Of a stretch of DNA of 64,000 nt, positions 47,125 through 56,171 are shown one piece after another. Within the stretch, counting starts at the first letter, position 1, and every line of letters begins with the position of its first letter. Below the pieces are notes generated by a model that ran no database searches, was not told the DNA's origin, and was given only the letters and a program-made list of their open reading frames with translations. Both the position numbers and the translations under genes were made by a program. The DNA comes from F1-120-MAGs118 sp013360535 (GTDB lineage: Bacteria > Planctomycetota > UBA1135 > GCA-002686595). Location: positions 1 to 64,000 of the forward strand of contig JAPKHC010000002.1 in NCBI GenBank assembly GCA_026647215.1. Direction: 5' to 3'.

Positions 47125-47141
47125 AACAACATTCGTGCCAG
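47125..47141 (-). promoter_or_regulatory. Sigma-54-like promoter sequence upstream of dnaK
   Basis: On the minus strand the sequence CTGGCACGAATGTTGTT resembles the sigma-54 consensus TGGCACG-N4-TTGCW, with the -24 GG intact and one change in the -12 element (TTGT instead of TTGC). It would place transcription about 50 bases before the dnaK ATG. The window encodes a GAFTGA-type activator, but control of dnaK by sigma-54 would be unusual and the match may be chance. Confidence 0.25.
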
Positions 47142-47212
47142 CCGGGCCGAACCTCTAAATGCGTGCTGGGAAGCAACTTACGTTTCGAGGGCCGAGCGCG
47201 ATCCTGCCGGAA

Positions 47213-47239
47213 TGGCAGCGCCCGGTGGCCGTGCTGCCA
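47213..47239. repeat. Inverted repeat TGGCAGC-N13-GCTGCCA
   Basis: Perfect 7-bp arms TGGCAGC (47213-47219) and GCTGCCA (47233-47239) flank a 13-base spacer upstream of the repeat-protein gene. It could be an operator or an mRNA hairpin; no known regulator is matched. Confidence 0.3.
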
Positions 47240-47254
47240 GCCTGACAGCACTGC

Positions 47255-47276
47255 TTGCGACGTTTCCCTATCGCAA
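47255..47276. repeat. Inverted repeat TTGCGA-N10-TCGCAA
   Basis: Perfect 6-bp arms TTGCGA (47255-47260) and TCGCAA (47271-47276) with a 10-base spacer lie about 100 bases before the start of the repeat-protein gene, a spacing typical of a dimeric regulator site. No regulator is identified. Confidence 0.3.
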
Positions 47277-47379
47277 ATTCCGGGCTCCGAGTAGGGTCAA
47301 TGCAACTTGCTAGCGCTCCTTCGGCCCGCTTCCCGCTCGGCCCGGACGTGACGCTGGCTCATCCCCTTCAGGTCCCATC

Positions 47380-50300
47380 ATGTCGCAACCTCGACTCGCT
47401 CCTCGCATGTCCATCGCAGCGTTCCGCGCACTCGCGCTCGCGTCCTCGATGCTCCTCGCCCCCGCGGCCGCACTCGCGCAATCGAGCGGCTACTGGGTCG
47501 CCGGATTCGATTCCCGCCAGTCCCCCACCGAACAGCAGATGCAGCGCGTCCAGGACAACTCGCCGCGCCCCGAGTTCTTCCTCGGGCCCCGCTGGTCGGG
47601 CGCGCAGGGCAGCCCGCGCGTCGTGACGTGGTCGATCGCCGCCGATGGCATCTCGATCCCGTCCTTGATCGGCGAGAACCAAGGACCGAACAGCATCGTC
47701 GCGCGCATGGACACGCTGTTTTCGGCCCAAGGCGGCCGCGCGACGTGGGTGCAGCGCCTGCAGGAGACGTTCGATCGTTGGGAAGCGGTCAGCGGCATCG
47801 ACTTCGTACGGGTCACGGCGCCGGGAGTCGACTGGGATGACGGCGCGAGCTGGGGCTCGCTCGGCGGAGCGACGCGCGGCGACATCCGCATCGCGATGAA
47901 GCGCCTCGACCAGGTCGGCGGCGTCACCGTCGTCTCGACCTTCCCCGGCAACGGCGACGTCGTGCTCGACCGCGCCGAGGACTGGAGCGACGCGACCAAC
48001 CTCCACCGCTTCCTGCGCAACACGCTCTCGTGGGGCACCGGCATCGCGAGCGGCCTCGACCTCTCCTGCCCGCAGGACGGCACGAAGCTGATGGAGCCCG
48101 CGATCCAGTTCAGCTTCGACGGCCCGCAGCAGGACGACATCCGCGCCATCCAGCGCCACTACGGTGACGCCGCCGAAGCCGACGACAGCGCGGCGAGCGC
48201 GATGCCGCTGGGGATGCTGAACGTCGGCACCTCGGTCGCGCTCGGCACGCTGCCCCCGCCGCTGGTCGGAGCCTCGGATCCCAACGCTTCGGCGCTCTCG
48301 CTCGACGCCGACGGCGAGAACGACTGGTTCCAGTTCTCGGTGCCGGTGCAGTCGGTCGCCACGGTCAGCGTCAATCCGATCGGCAGCGTCTACGACAACG
48401 GCGCCAACGGCGCGGGCGGCTGCGGTGCGACCACTCCGCTCGACGCCTCGTCGCAGGCCGACCTTGCGCTCGAGCTGGTCGCCGCCGACGGCGTCACGGT
48501 GCTCGCGAGCAGCTCGGCGAACCCCGTGGGTTCGGGCGAGTCCCTCGTGCTCTTCACGCTCCCCAGCGCCGGCACGTTCTACGTCCGTGTCCACGAGAGC
48601 GGCACGGCCGCTGGCCTGCAGGGGTACTCGTTCGACCTGTCGATCTCGGCCTGCACGGTCGACAGCGACGGCGACGGCACGGCGGACTGCAGCGACGGCT
48701 GCCCGAGCGACCCGTTCAAGATCGCTCCGGGCATCTGCGGCTGCGGCGTGCTCGACGTCGACACCGACGGTGACGGCTCCGCCGACTGCATCGACGGTTG
48801 CCCGACGGATCCGCTCAAGGTCGCGCCCGGAACTTGCGGCTGCGGCGTGTCCGACGTCGACAGCGACGGCGACGGCACGGCGGACTGCAACGACGGCTGC
48901 CCGAACGACCCGTTCAAGGTCGCGCCCGGCCAGTGTGGCTGCGGCGTCTCCGACCTCGACAGCGACGGCGACGGCACGGCGGACTGCAACGACGGCTGCC
49001 CCAACGATCCGTTGAAGATCGCGCCGGGCACCTGCGGTTGCGGCGTGTCCGATGCGGACAGCGACGGCGACGGCACGCCCAACTGCATCGACGGCTGCCC
49101 GAACGATCCCTTCAAGACGAGCCCCGGCCTGTGCGGCTGCGGCATCGCGGACACGGACTCGGACGGGGACGGCACGCCCGACTGCAACGACGGCTGCCCG
49201 AACGACCCGCTCAAGGTCGCGCCGGGCTCCTGCGGCTGCGGCATCGCCGATACGGATTCGGACGGCGACGGCACGCTCGACTGCTTCGACGGCTGCCCGA
49301 ACGACCCGCTGAAGACGAGCCCCGGCCTGTGCGGCTGCGGCGTCGCCGACACGGACTCGGACGGCGACGGCACGCCCGACTGCTTCGATGGCTGCCCCAA
49401 CGACCCGCTCAAGATCGCGGTTGGCCAGTGCGGCTGCGGCAACCCGGAGACGGACTCGGACGGCGACGGCACGGCGGACTGCGTCGACCAGTGCCCGAAC
49501 GATCCGGCCAAGGTTGCGCCCGGCCAGTGCGGCTGCGGTGTCGCCGACACCGACAGCGACGGGGACGGCACGGCCGACTGCAACGACGGCTGCCCGAATG
49601 ATCCGCTCAAGATCGTCTCCGGCATCTGCGGCTGCGGCGTCGCCGACACCGACTCCGATGGCGACGGCACGGCCGACTGCAACGACCTGTGCCCCAACGA
49701 CCCGTTCAAGGTCGCGCCGGGCGCCTGCGGTTGTGGCATCGCCGACGTCGACAGCGATGGCGACGGCACCCTCGACTGCCTCGACGGCTGCCCGAACGAC
49801 CCGAACAAGGTTGCGCCGGGTGTCTGCGGTTGTGGTGTCGCCGACGTCGACAGCGACGGGGACGGCACGCTCGACTGCGTCGAAGGTTGCCCGAACGATC
49901 CGCTCAAGACCGCGGCCGGCATCTGCGGCTGCGGCGTCGCGGACACCGACTCGGATGGTGACGGCACGGCCGACTGCATCGACCAGTGCCCGAACGATCC
50001 GCTCAAGGTGCTCCCCGGCACGTGCGGCTGCGGCGTCGCGGACACCGACAACGACGGCGACGGCGTGATCGACTGCGTCGACAACTGCCCGACGATCTCC
50101 AACGCCCTGCAGGTCGACTTCGACGGCGACGGTGTCGGCGACGACTGCGACAACTGCCCCAACCACGTCAACCCGGCCCAGGCCGACTGCGACAACGATG
50201 GTCAGGGCGACGTCTGCACGATCGCGCTGGGCTTCGACGAGGACTGCGACCTCAACGGCGTGCCGGACGGCTGCGAGCCCGATTGCAACCAGAACGGCGT

Positions 50301-50799
50301 GGTCGACGGTTGCGACATCCTGCTCGGCACGAGCCTCGACCTCAACCTCGACGGCATCCCCGACGACTGCCAGGCGCCGTGCCCGGCGATCCAGAGCTAC
50401 TGCACCGGCAAGGTGAACAGCCAGGGTTGCGTGCCGACGTTCGGCTGGAGCGGGGCCCCGAGCGTGTCGCAGCCCAACGGCTTCACGCTGACCTGCCTCA
50501 ACGCGATCCCCGGCCGTGCCGGCCAGCTCTTCTACGGTTACGCGCAGAGCACCGCGCCCTTCCAGGGTGGCTACCTCTGCGTGCGTCCGCCGCTGCGCCG
50601 CACGGCGCTGCAGCTCGCGACGGGCACGAGCGGCTGCAACGGCCAGTACGCGTTCGACTTCAACGCCTGGATCGCGACGGGCAACGACCTGTTGCTCACG
50701 CCGGGCCTGAACGTCTTCGCGCGCTGGTGGATGCGCGACCCGGGTGCGAGCTTCACCACGGGCTTCAGCAACTCGGTGAGCTTCACGATTTGTCCGTGA
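47380..50799 (+). CDS. Large exported protein: matrixin-like, PPC and Ca-binding repeat domains
   Basis: An 1139-residue secreted protein. Residues 1-33 are a signal peptide (cut after ALA). About 35-262 resemble a matrixin fold (LMEPAIQF, then DIRAIQRHYG), but the HExxHxxGxxH zinc site is replaced by NTLSWGTGIAS. About 280-425 form a PPC-type beta domain. From residue 428, fourteen 33-residue units each carry a calcium-type DSDGDGTADC loop, a DGCPNDP segment and a CGCG turn, related to thrombospondin type 3 repeats. Dockerin-like DxNxNGVxD loops follow (930-1000). A C-terminal domain of about 135 residues (from CPAIQSYC) ends SFTICP. It is probably cell-surface or released, rigidified by calcium and disulfides; the ligand is unknown. 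Confidence 0.88.
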   Translation: MSQPRLAPRMSIAAFRALALASSMLLAPAAALAQSSGYWVAGFDSRQSPTEQQMQRVQDNSPRPEFFLGPRWSGAQGSPRVVTWSIAADGISIPSLIGENQGPNSIVARMDTLFSAQGGRATWVQRLQETFDRWEAVSGIDFVRVTAPGVDWDDGASWGSLGGATRGDIRIAMKRLDQVGGVTVVSTFPGNGDVVLDRAEDWSDATNLHRFLRNTLSWGTGIASGLDLSCPQDGTKLMEPAIQFSFDGPQQDDIRAIQRHYGDAAEADDSAASAMPLGMLNVGTSVALGTLPPPLVGASDPNASALSLDADGENDWFQFSVPVQSVATVSVNPIGSVYDNGANGAGGCGATTPLDASSQADLALELVAADGVTVLASSSANPVGSGESLVLFTLPSAGTFYVRVHESGTAAGLQGYSFDLSISACTVDSDGDGTADCSDGCPSDPFKIAPGICGCGVLDVDTDGDGSADCIDGCPTDPLKVAPGTCGCGVSDVDSDGDGTADCNDGCPNDPFKVAPGQCGCGVSDLDSDGDGTADCNDGCPNDPLKIAPGTCGCGVSDADSDGDGTPNCIDGCPNDPFKTSPGLCGCGIADTDSDGDGTPDCNDGCPNDPLKVAPGSCGCGIADTDSDGDGTLDCFDGCPNDPLKTSPGLCGCGVADTDSDGDGTPDCFDGCPNDPLKIAVGQCGCGNPETDSDGDGTADCVDQCPNDPAKVAPGQCGCGVADTDSDGDGTADCNDGCPNDPLKIVSGICGCGVADTDSDGDGTADCNDLCPNDPFKVAPGACGCGIADVDSDGDGTLDCLDGCPNDPNKVAPGVCGCGVADVDSDGDGTLDCVEGCPNDPLKTAAGICGCGVADTDSDGDGTADCIDQCPNDPLKVLPGTCGCGVADTDNDGDGVIDCVDNCPTISNALQVDFDGDGVGDDCDNCPNHVNPAQADCDNDGQGDVCTIALGFDEDCDLNGVPDGCEPDCNQNGVVDGCDILLGTSLDLNLDGIPDDCQAPCPAIQSYCTGKVNSQGCVPTFGWSGAPSVSQPNGFTLTCLNAIPGRAGQLFYGYAQSTAPFQGGYLCVRPPLRRTALQLATGTSGCNGQYAFDFNAWIATGNDLLLTPGLNVFARWWMRDPGASFTTGFSNSVSFTICP
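48661..50046 (+). repeat. Fourteen tandem 99-bp coding repeats (33 residues each)
   Basis: The segment has exactly 14 units of 99 bp: the first GACAGCGACGGCGAC starts at 48661 and the fifteenth DxDGDG block starts at 50047. Each unit encodes DSDGDG-(T/S)xxC-xDxC-PxDPxK-xxxGxCGCG-xxxx. Units vary mainly at the residue before DGDG (S/T/N), after GT (A/P/L) and before CGCG. No insertions or deletions occur. Such regularity implies recent duplication or selection on spacing. Confidence 0.93.
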
Positions 50800-50819
50800 G
50801 CCGACGCTGAGGCGAGAAC

Positions 50820-50851
50820 GAGGGCCGGTCGCCGCGAGGTTGCCGGCCCTC
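50820..50851 (+). terminator. Terminator-like hairpin after the repeat-protein gene
   Basis: GAGGGCCGG (50820-50828) pairs with CCGGCCCTC (50843-50851) around a 14-base loop, 20 bases after the stop. The tail ctgcattg is only weakly T-rich, so termination efficiency is uncertain. Confidence 0.5.
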
Positions 50852-50906
50852 CTGCATTGCGGAGCGGGAGTTTCGCGTGCGCGGAGCGAGAGGTAGCGTC
50901 TGGAGC

Positions 50907-52727
50907 ATGATGCTCGCAGCGATCATGTTGGGCCTTCTTCAAGGCGTGGACGGAATCGGCGGCGGAGAGCGGCTCGTCAAGCGTGCGGAGGGAGCGCCGC
51001 TGCCGCCGGAGCAGGGCAGCACCGGGCGCGTGCTCGATGCGAGCACGGGCAAGCCGCTCGCCGGCGTGCGCGTCGAGGCGTGGACCGAGGACTGGGACTT
51101 GCCCGGTCTGCTCGTCGACGAGGTGAAGTCGGGCAACGACGGCTGTTTCTCGTACAGGACGCGCCGCGGCGAGCGCCATGCGGACAAGGTCCGCTACTCG
51201 CTCGCCGGCTATCGCAGCACGACGCAGTCGCTGTCGGGCGGCGACACCATCCTGCTCGTGCCGGGCAAGGCGCCGGCGAGTCTCGTGCTCAAGGACCTGC
51301 GCGGGCAGCCGATCGCGGGGGCGCGCGTGACGACGCGCCAGACTTGCGCGCACGGGCCGAGCGCGATCGAGGTGTCCAGCGATGCGCAGGGGCGCGTCGA
51401 CCTCGCGACGATGCCGCCGCTCGACGACGAGCCCGAGCTCGAGGTCACCGTCGACGGCTTCGAGGCGCTGCGCAATCGCCAGCCGGAGGACGCGTTCGAC
51501 GTGGCGGGCGAAACGGCGACATGGTTGCTCGGCCGCAAGCGCCCGTTGCGCTTTCGTGTGCTCGATCCCGACGGCAAGCCCGCGGCGAACCTGCGTGTGC
51601 TCGCGGGCTACGCGCCCGAGTGGAGCTTCACGAGCACCGATGCCGAAGGGCGAGGGGCTTTCGCGTTCTCCTTCCACTACGAGAACCTGCTGCTGCACGC
51701 GCCGCTGCCGGGGCGCGACGACACGTTGCTCGACTTCGCGGGTTGGGACTGCGGGGAGCTCCTGGTGCGGCAGGCCGGTGAGGTGTGGAGCCGGGATTCG
51801 CTCGACACCGATGCCGAGGTCTTGATCGAGGTCGCGCACCCGGGCCTGCGGTTCGTGTTGCTGCACGAGCAGGGCTGGCGCGCCCAGAGCAAGGGAACCC
51901 ACCACTTTCCGCCGGGAAAGGCGCGACTTCTCGTCGGCGGTCCGTTCACGGGTTTCGTCGAGCGCGAGGAGTCGCTCGAGCTGAAGTCGGGCCCCGCGAC
52001 GACGCTCGCGATCGATGCCGAGCTCGAGCCGGAGCTCTCGATCGAAGCCGTCGTCGGCCCCGACGGCGAGCCCGTGTGGGTCGAGCTCGTGCTCGAGGCC
52101 GCGGGGCACTCCGTGCGTTTCGCTCACCACGAGGCGACGAGTTGTCCCGTGCCTCCCGGAGTCCCGGTGACGGTCGCGCTGCCGTTCGTGCGGCGGCCGT
52201 TTTCGGTCGTGCTCACGCCGGAACAACTCTCCAAGCCGCTCGTGATCGAGGAACTCGAAGGCTGGAAGAACCAACCGCCCGCGCCGGAGCTGGAGACGCT
52301 CGCGATCGAGGTTCCGGCGGAGTTGAAGGGGCTCTTGCGAGTGCGGGCCCAGGCGCGTGGCACGCTCGGATCCAGCTTCGGGCCCGGCGAAGAGGGCTGG
52401 CCGATCCGGATCGAACGTGGCGCCGCGGTCGAGCTCAGCCTGCGCGCCGACGGCTACGTTCCGCGCAAGCTCGTGCTGCCGGCGGGCACTCCGCGGCCGC
52501 GGATCGTCGCCGACCTCGTGCGCTGCGCGCGCGTCGAGCTGAGCGGCAAGGGGCTCCAGGCCGTGCACGGTCCGCAGGGCGCGGCGGAGCGCGACGAGGA
52601 CGACGTGTTCGCGCTGGAAGAGCTCGCGCCCGGACCGCTCGAGCTCGCGCTCGACATCGACGGGGTGTGGCACACGCTCAAGCTCAACCTCGCGCCCGGC
52701 GCGAGCCGCACGCTCACGCTGCACTGA
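50907..52727 (+). CDS. Exported protein with carboxypeptidase-regulatory-like repeats
   Basis: A 606-residue protein with a signal peptide (MMLAAIMLGLLQGVDG) and no catalytic motif. At least three beta-sandwich units of the carboxypeptidase regulatory type are visible: GRVLDASTGKPLAGVRVEAWTED, LVLKDLRGQPIAGARVTTR and RFRVLDPDGKPAANLRVLAG; the C-terminal 250 residues are further beta-rich segments. It is probably a surface or periplasmic binding/structural protein. ATG 50907 or ATG 50910 suits the signal peptide; a GTG at 50877 would add ten basic residues. Convergent with the response-regulator gene. Confidence 0.8.
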   Translation: MMLAAIMLGLLQGVDGIGGGERLVKRAEGAPLPPEQGSTGRVLDASTGKPLAGVRVEAWTEDWDLPGLLVDEVKSGNDGCFSYRTRRGERHADKVRYSLAGYRSTTQSLSGGDTILLVPGKAPASLVLKDLRGQPIAGARVTTRQTCAHGPSAIEVSSDAQGRVDLATMPPLDDEPELEVTVDGFEALRNRQPEDAFDVAGETATWLLGRKRPLRFRVLDPDGKPAANLRVLAGYAPEWSFTSTDAEGRGAFAFSFHYENLLLHAPLPGRDDTLLDFAGWDCGELLVRQAGEVWSRDSLDTDAEVLIEVAHPGLRFVLLHEQGWRAQSKGTHHFPPGKARLLVGGPFTGFVEREESLELKSGPATTLAIDAELEPELSIEAVVGPDGEPVWVELVLEAAGHSVRFAHHEATSCPVPPGVPVTVALPFVRRPFSVVLTPEQLSKPLVIEELEGWKNQPPAPELETLAIEVPAELKGLLRVRAQARGTLGSSFGPGEEGWPIRIERGAAVELSLRADGYVPRKLVLPAGTPRPRIVADLVRCARVELSGKGLQAVHGPQGAAERDEDDVFALEELAPGPLELALDIDGVWHTLKLNLAPGASRTLTLH

Positions 52728-52734
52728 ACGGGCG

Positions 52735-54098
<1,364 letters not shown>

Positions 54099-54102
<4 letters not shown>

Positions 54103-54950
54103 GCTCGTCCGCCGTCCCCTTCGCCTTCGAACTCCGAGGACTCGACCTCGGCCTCGACCTCCAGCTCGCGCTCGCCCGGCTGGCGCGCGATCTCGACCAC
54201 GAGCGGCAGGTAGATCGAGAACGACGTGCCCTGCCCGCGCTCGCTGACGACGTGGATCGTGCCGCCGTGTTCCTCGATGATGCGGCGCGCCGTCGGCAGC
54301 CCCAGGCCCGTGCCGCCCTTCTTGTCCGACCAGTACTCGTCGAAGCAGTGCTCGAGCGCGTCGCGGTTCATGCCGACGCCGGTGTCGGTGATCAGGAGCT
54401 CGGCCCAGTTGCCCTCGCGGCGCACGCGCACGATCAGCTCGCCCCCCTGCGGCATCGCCTCGCGCGCGTTCTTGAGCAGGTTGAGCAGCGCCTGCTTGAT
54501 CGCCGTCTCGTCGAGCATCACGAGCGGCATCCCGATCGCGAGGTCGACGTGCTGGCGGATGCCCGCCAGCGTGTTCTCCGGCTCGACGAACTCGAGCAGC
54601 TCGCGCAGGATCTGCGACAGGTCCTTGGGCGCGCGGTTGATCTGCGCCCCGCGCACGAAACGCAGGAATTCCTCGAGGATCGCCTCCATGCGGTTGACCT
54701 CGCGCTGGAGCGTCTTGATGCGCTGCAGCGAGCGCTGCTCGCGCGGGCTGAGCTCGGCCGCGGTGCCGCGCGCCTGCCCCGGTCGGCCCCAGGCCTCCTC
54801 GAGCAGCGCGAGGTTGATCGAGATCGTCGAGAGCGGGTTCTTGATCTCGTGCGCGAGGCCGCCGGCGAGGCGCACGAGGAACGCGAGCTGCTCGGCGCTG
54901 GTGCGCGGGCGCGGCGAGTGGGAGGAGCTCTTGGAGTCGAGGGGATCCAT
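54099..54950 (-). CDS. Sensor histidine kinase, NtrB-like, cytoplasmic
   Basis: A 283-residue kinase. Residue His34 lies in the phosphorylation motif GGLAHEIKNPLSTIS. The catalytic domain has N-box LLNLLKNAREAMP, G1 LLITDTGVGM and G2 GTGLGLPTARRIIEEHGG. No transmembrane helix and no PAS domain is seen, so the input is cytoplasmic, perhaps by another protein. The acidic C-terminal tail (VEAEVESSEFEGEG) is unusual. It is translated with its response regulator by an ATGA overlap. Confidence 0.93.
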
Positions 54951-55022
54951 GGAACGGCGCTCGAAGGGGGCCTAGGCTAGCGACCCGCGTTGCCCCGGAC
55001 CAACCGACGCTGCGCACGATCG

Positions 55023-56078
55023 ATGTCCCAAGTCCCCCAGCACCTCGTCCTCGACGCCACAAGTTCCGAGCACGCGCTGCGCCGTGCCGCCGAAACGCTC
55101 GCGCGTGGCGAGGTCGTCGCCGTGCCGACCGAGTCGCTCTACGTGTTCGCCGTCCGCGCCGAGCGCGGCGGCCTGCAGCGGCTCGCGCAGGTTGCGGGCG
55201 GCGAGGAGCACGCGGCGCTCCTGCTCGGCGCGCCTTCCGAACTCGAGAACTGGACGACGGCCGGCGCGATGGTGCGTCGCGTGGTCGCGAGGTACTGGCC
55301 GGGTCCGCTGGAATTGCTCGTTCCGGCGGCGCAACGCAAGGCGGGCGAGCTCGCCTCCGCGGGCCTGATCGCCGTGCGATGCCCTGCGGATTCCTTCGCG
55401 ACCGCGCTCGCCCGCAGCGCAGGTTTCCCGCTCGCGGTGCTCGACGCGACCCGTGCGCCGCAGGAGTTGCTCGCCCGCGACGGGCTCGCGCTCGTGCTCG
55501 ACAGCGGTCCGGCGCGCATCGGCGAACGCCCGGTGACGCTCGAGCTCGCTCCGGGCCGCTTCCGCGTCGAGAACGAAGGCCTGATCGACGCTGCGTCCCT
55601 GCGCCGCACGGCCGGACTCGAGATCGCGTTCGTCTGCACCGGCAACACCTGCCGCAGCCCGATGGCCGAGGGCATCGCCCGCGCGCGCCTCGCCGAGCGC
55701 CTCGGAGTCGCGCCGAATGCGCTCGCGACGTTTGGTTTCGGCGTGCGCTCGATGGGCGTGTTCGCCTCTCCGGGCGAGGCCGCGTCGCCGCACGCGGTGC
55801 ACGTGCTGCGCGAGAGCGGCATCGACATCTCCGGCCACCGCGCGCAGGCCACGGTGCCGGAGACGATCGCGAGCCTCGACCGCGTGTACGCGCTCACCCG
55901 TTCGCACCTCGAGGCCCTGCGAGCGACGCTGCCGCCGGGCAAGGACCGCCATTGCGAACTCCTGGACCCGCAGGGCCGCGACATCGCCGACCCGATCGGC
56001 GGGCCGCGCTCGGCCTACGAATCCACGGCGGCCCAGATCCGGCGCGCGATCGAGGCGCGGCTGGAAACTTGGGCCTGA
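55023..56078 (+). CDS. Fusion of degenerate Sua5/YrdC domain and YwlE-type arginine phosphatase domain
   Basis: A 351-residue two-domain protein. Residues 10-198 have the YrdC/Sua5 fold (VVAVPTESLYVFAV, VARYWPGPLELLVPA), but the usual PTETVYGLG and the KxRP-type lysine are not conserved, so threonylcarbamoyl-AMP synthesis is doubtful. Residues 200-351 are a low-molecular-weight phosphatase: CTGNTCRS (Cys205, Arg211) and DIADPIGGP with the catalytic Asp. Thr209 sits at the position that gives Bacillus YwlE its arginine-phosphatase specificity, and VRSMGVFASPGEAASPHAV closely resembles YwlE. In Bacillus, YwlE reverses McsB arginine phosphorylation; the same role is inferred here. Confidence 0.85.
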   Translation: MSQVPQHLVLDATSSEHALRRAAETLARGEVVAVPTESLYVFAVRAERGGLQRLAQVAGGEEHAALLLGAPSELENWTTAGAMVRRVVARYWPGPLELLVPAAQRKAGELASAGLIAVRCPADSFATALARSAGFPLAVLDATRAPQELLARDGLALVLDSGPARIGERPVTLELAPGRFRVENEGLIDAASLRRTAGLEIAFVCTGNTCRSPMAEGIARARLAERLGVAPNALATFGFGVRSMGVFASPGEAASPHAVHVLRESGIDISGHRAQATVPETIASLDRVYALTRSHLEALRATLPPGKDRHCELLDPQGRDIADPIGGPRSAYESTAAQIRRAIEARLETWA

Positions 56079-56171
56079 GCGACCCGTTCGCACCCTCCGG
56101 GCGTTCTTTTTCGGTTTCTCCGCGCGTGGGACCTGTCCCCCCTTCGCGTCCGGCGGACTAGGCTCTGCAGC

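Larger units (their letters stand above)
47063..47379. other. Intergenic region between divergent dnaK and repeat-protein genes
   Basis: These 317 bases hold the start regions of two divergent genes. On the minus side are the dnaK ribosome site (47069-47074 on the complement) and a sigma-54-like sequence. On the plus side are two inverted repeats (47213-47239 and 47255-47276). No CIRCE element (TTAGCACTC-N9-GAGTGCTAA) and no clear heat-shock sigma-32 promoter are present. No open frame with recognisable similarity was found. Confidence 0.6.

Noticed and set aside
47063..47379. CIRCE element for HrcA control of dnaK
   Set aside because: No TTAGCACTC-N9-GAGTGCTAA-like repeat is present; the inverted repeats found have other sequences.
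48661..50046. CRISPR-like repeat array
   Set aside because: The repeats are 99 bp, contiguous, in frame and encode a conserved protein unit; there are no spacers.
48579..50195. 538-residue minus-strand open frame rich in Pro, Ser and Gln
   Set aside because: It is the antisense of the 99-bp repeats, so it inherits their periodicity; no start signal or domain supports it.
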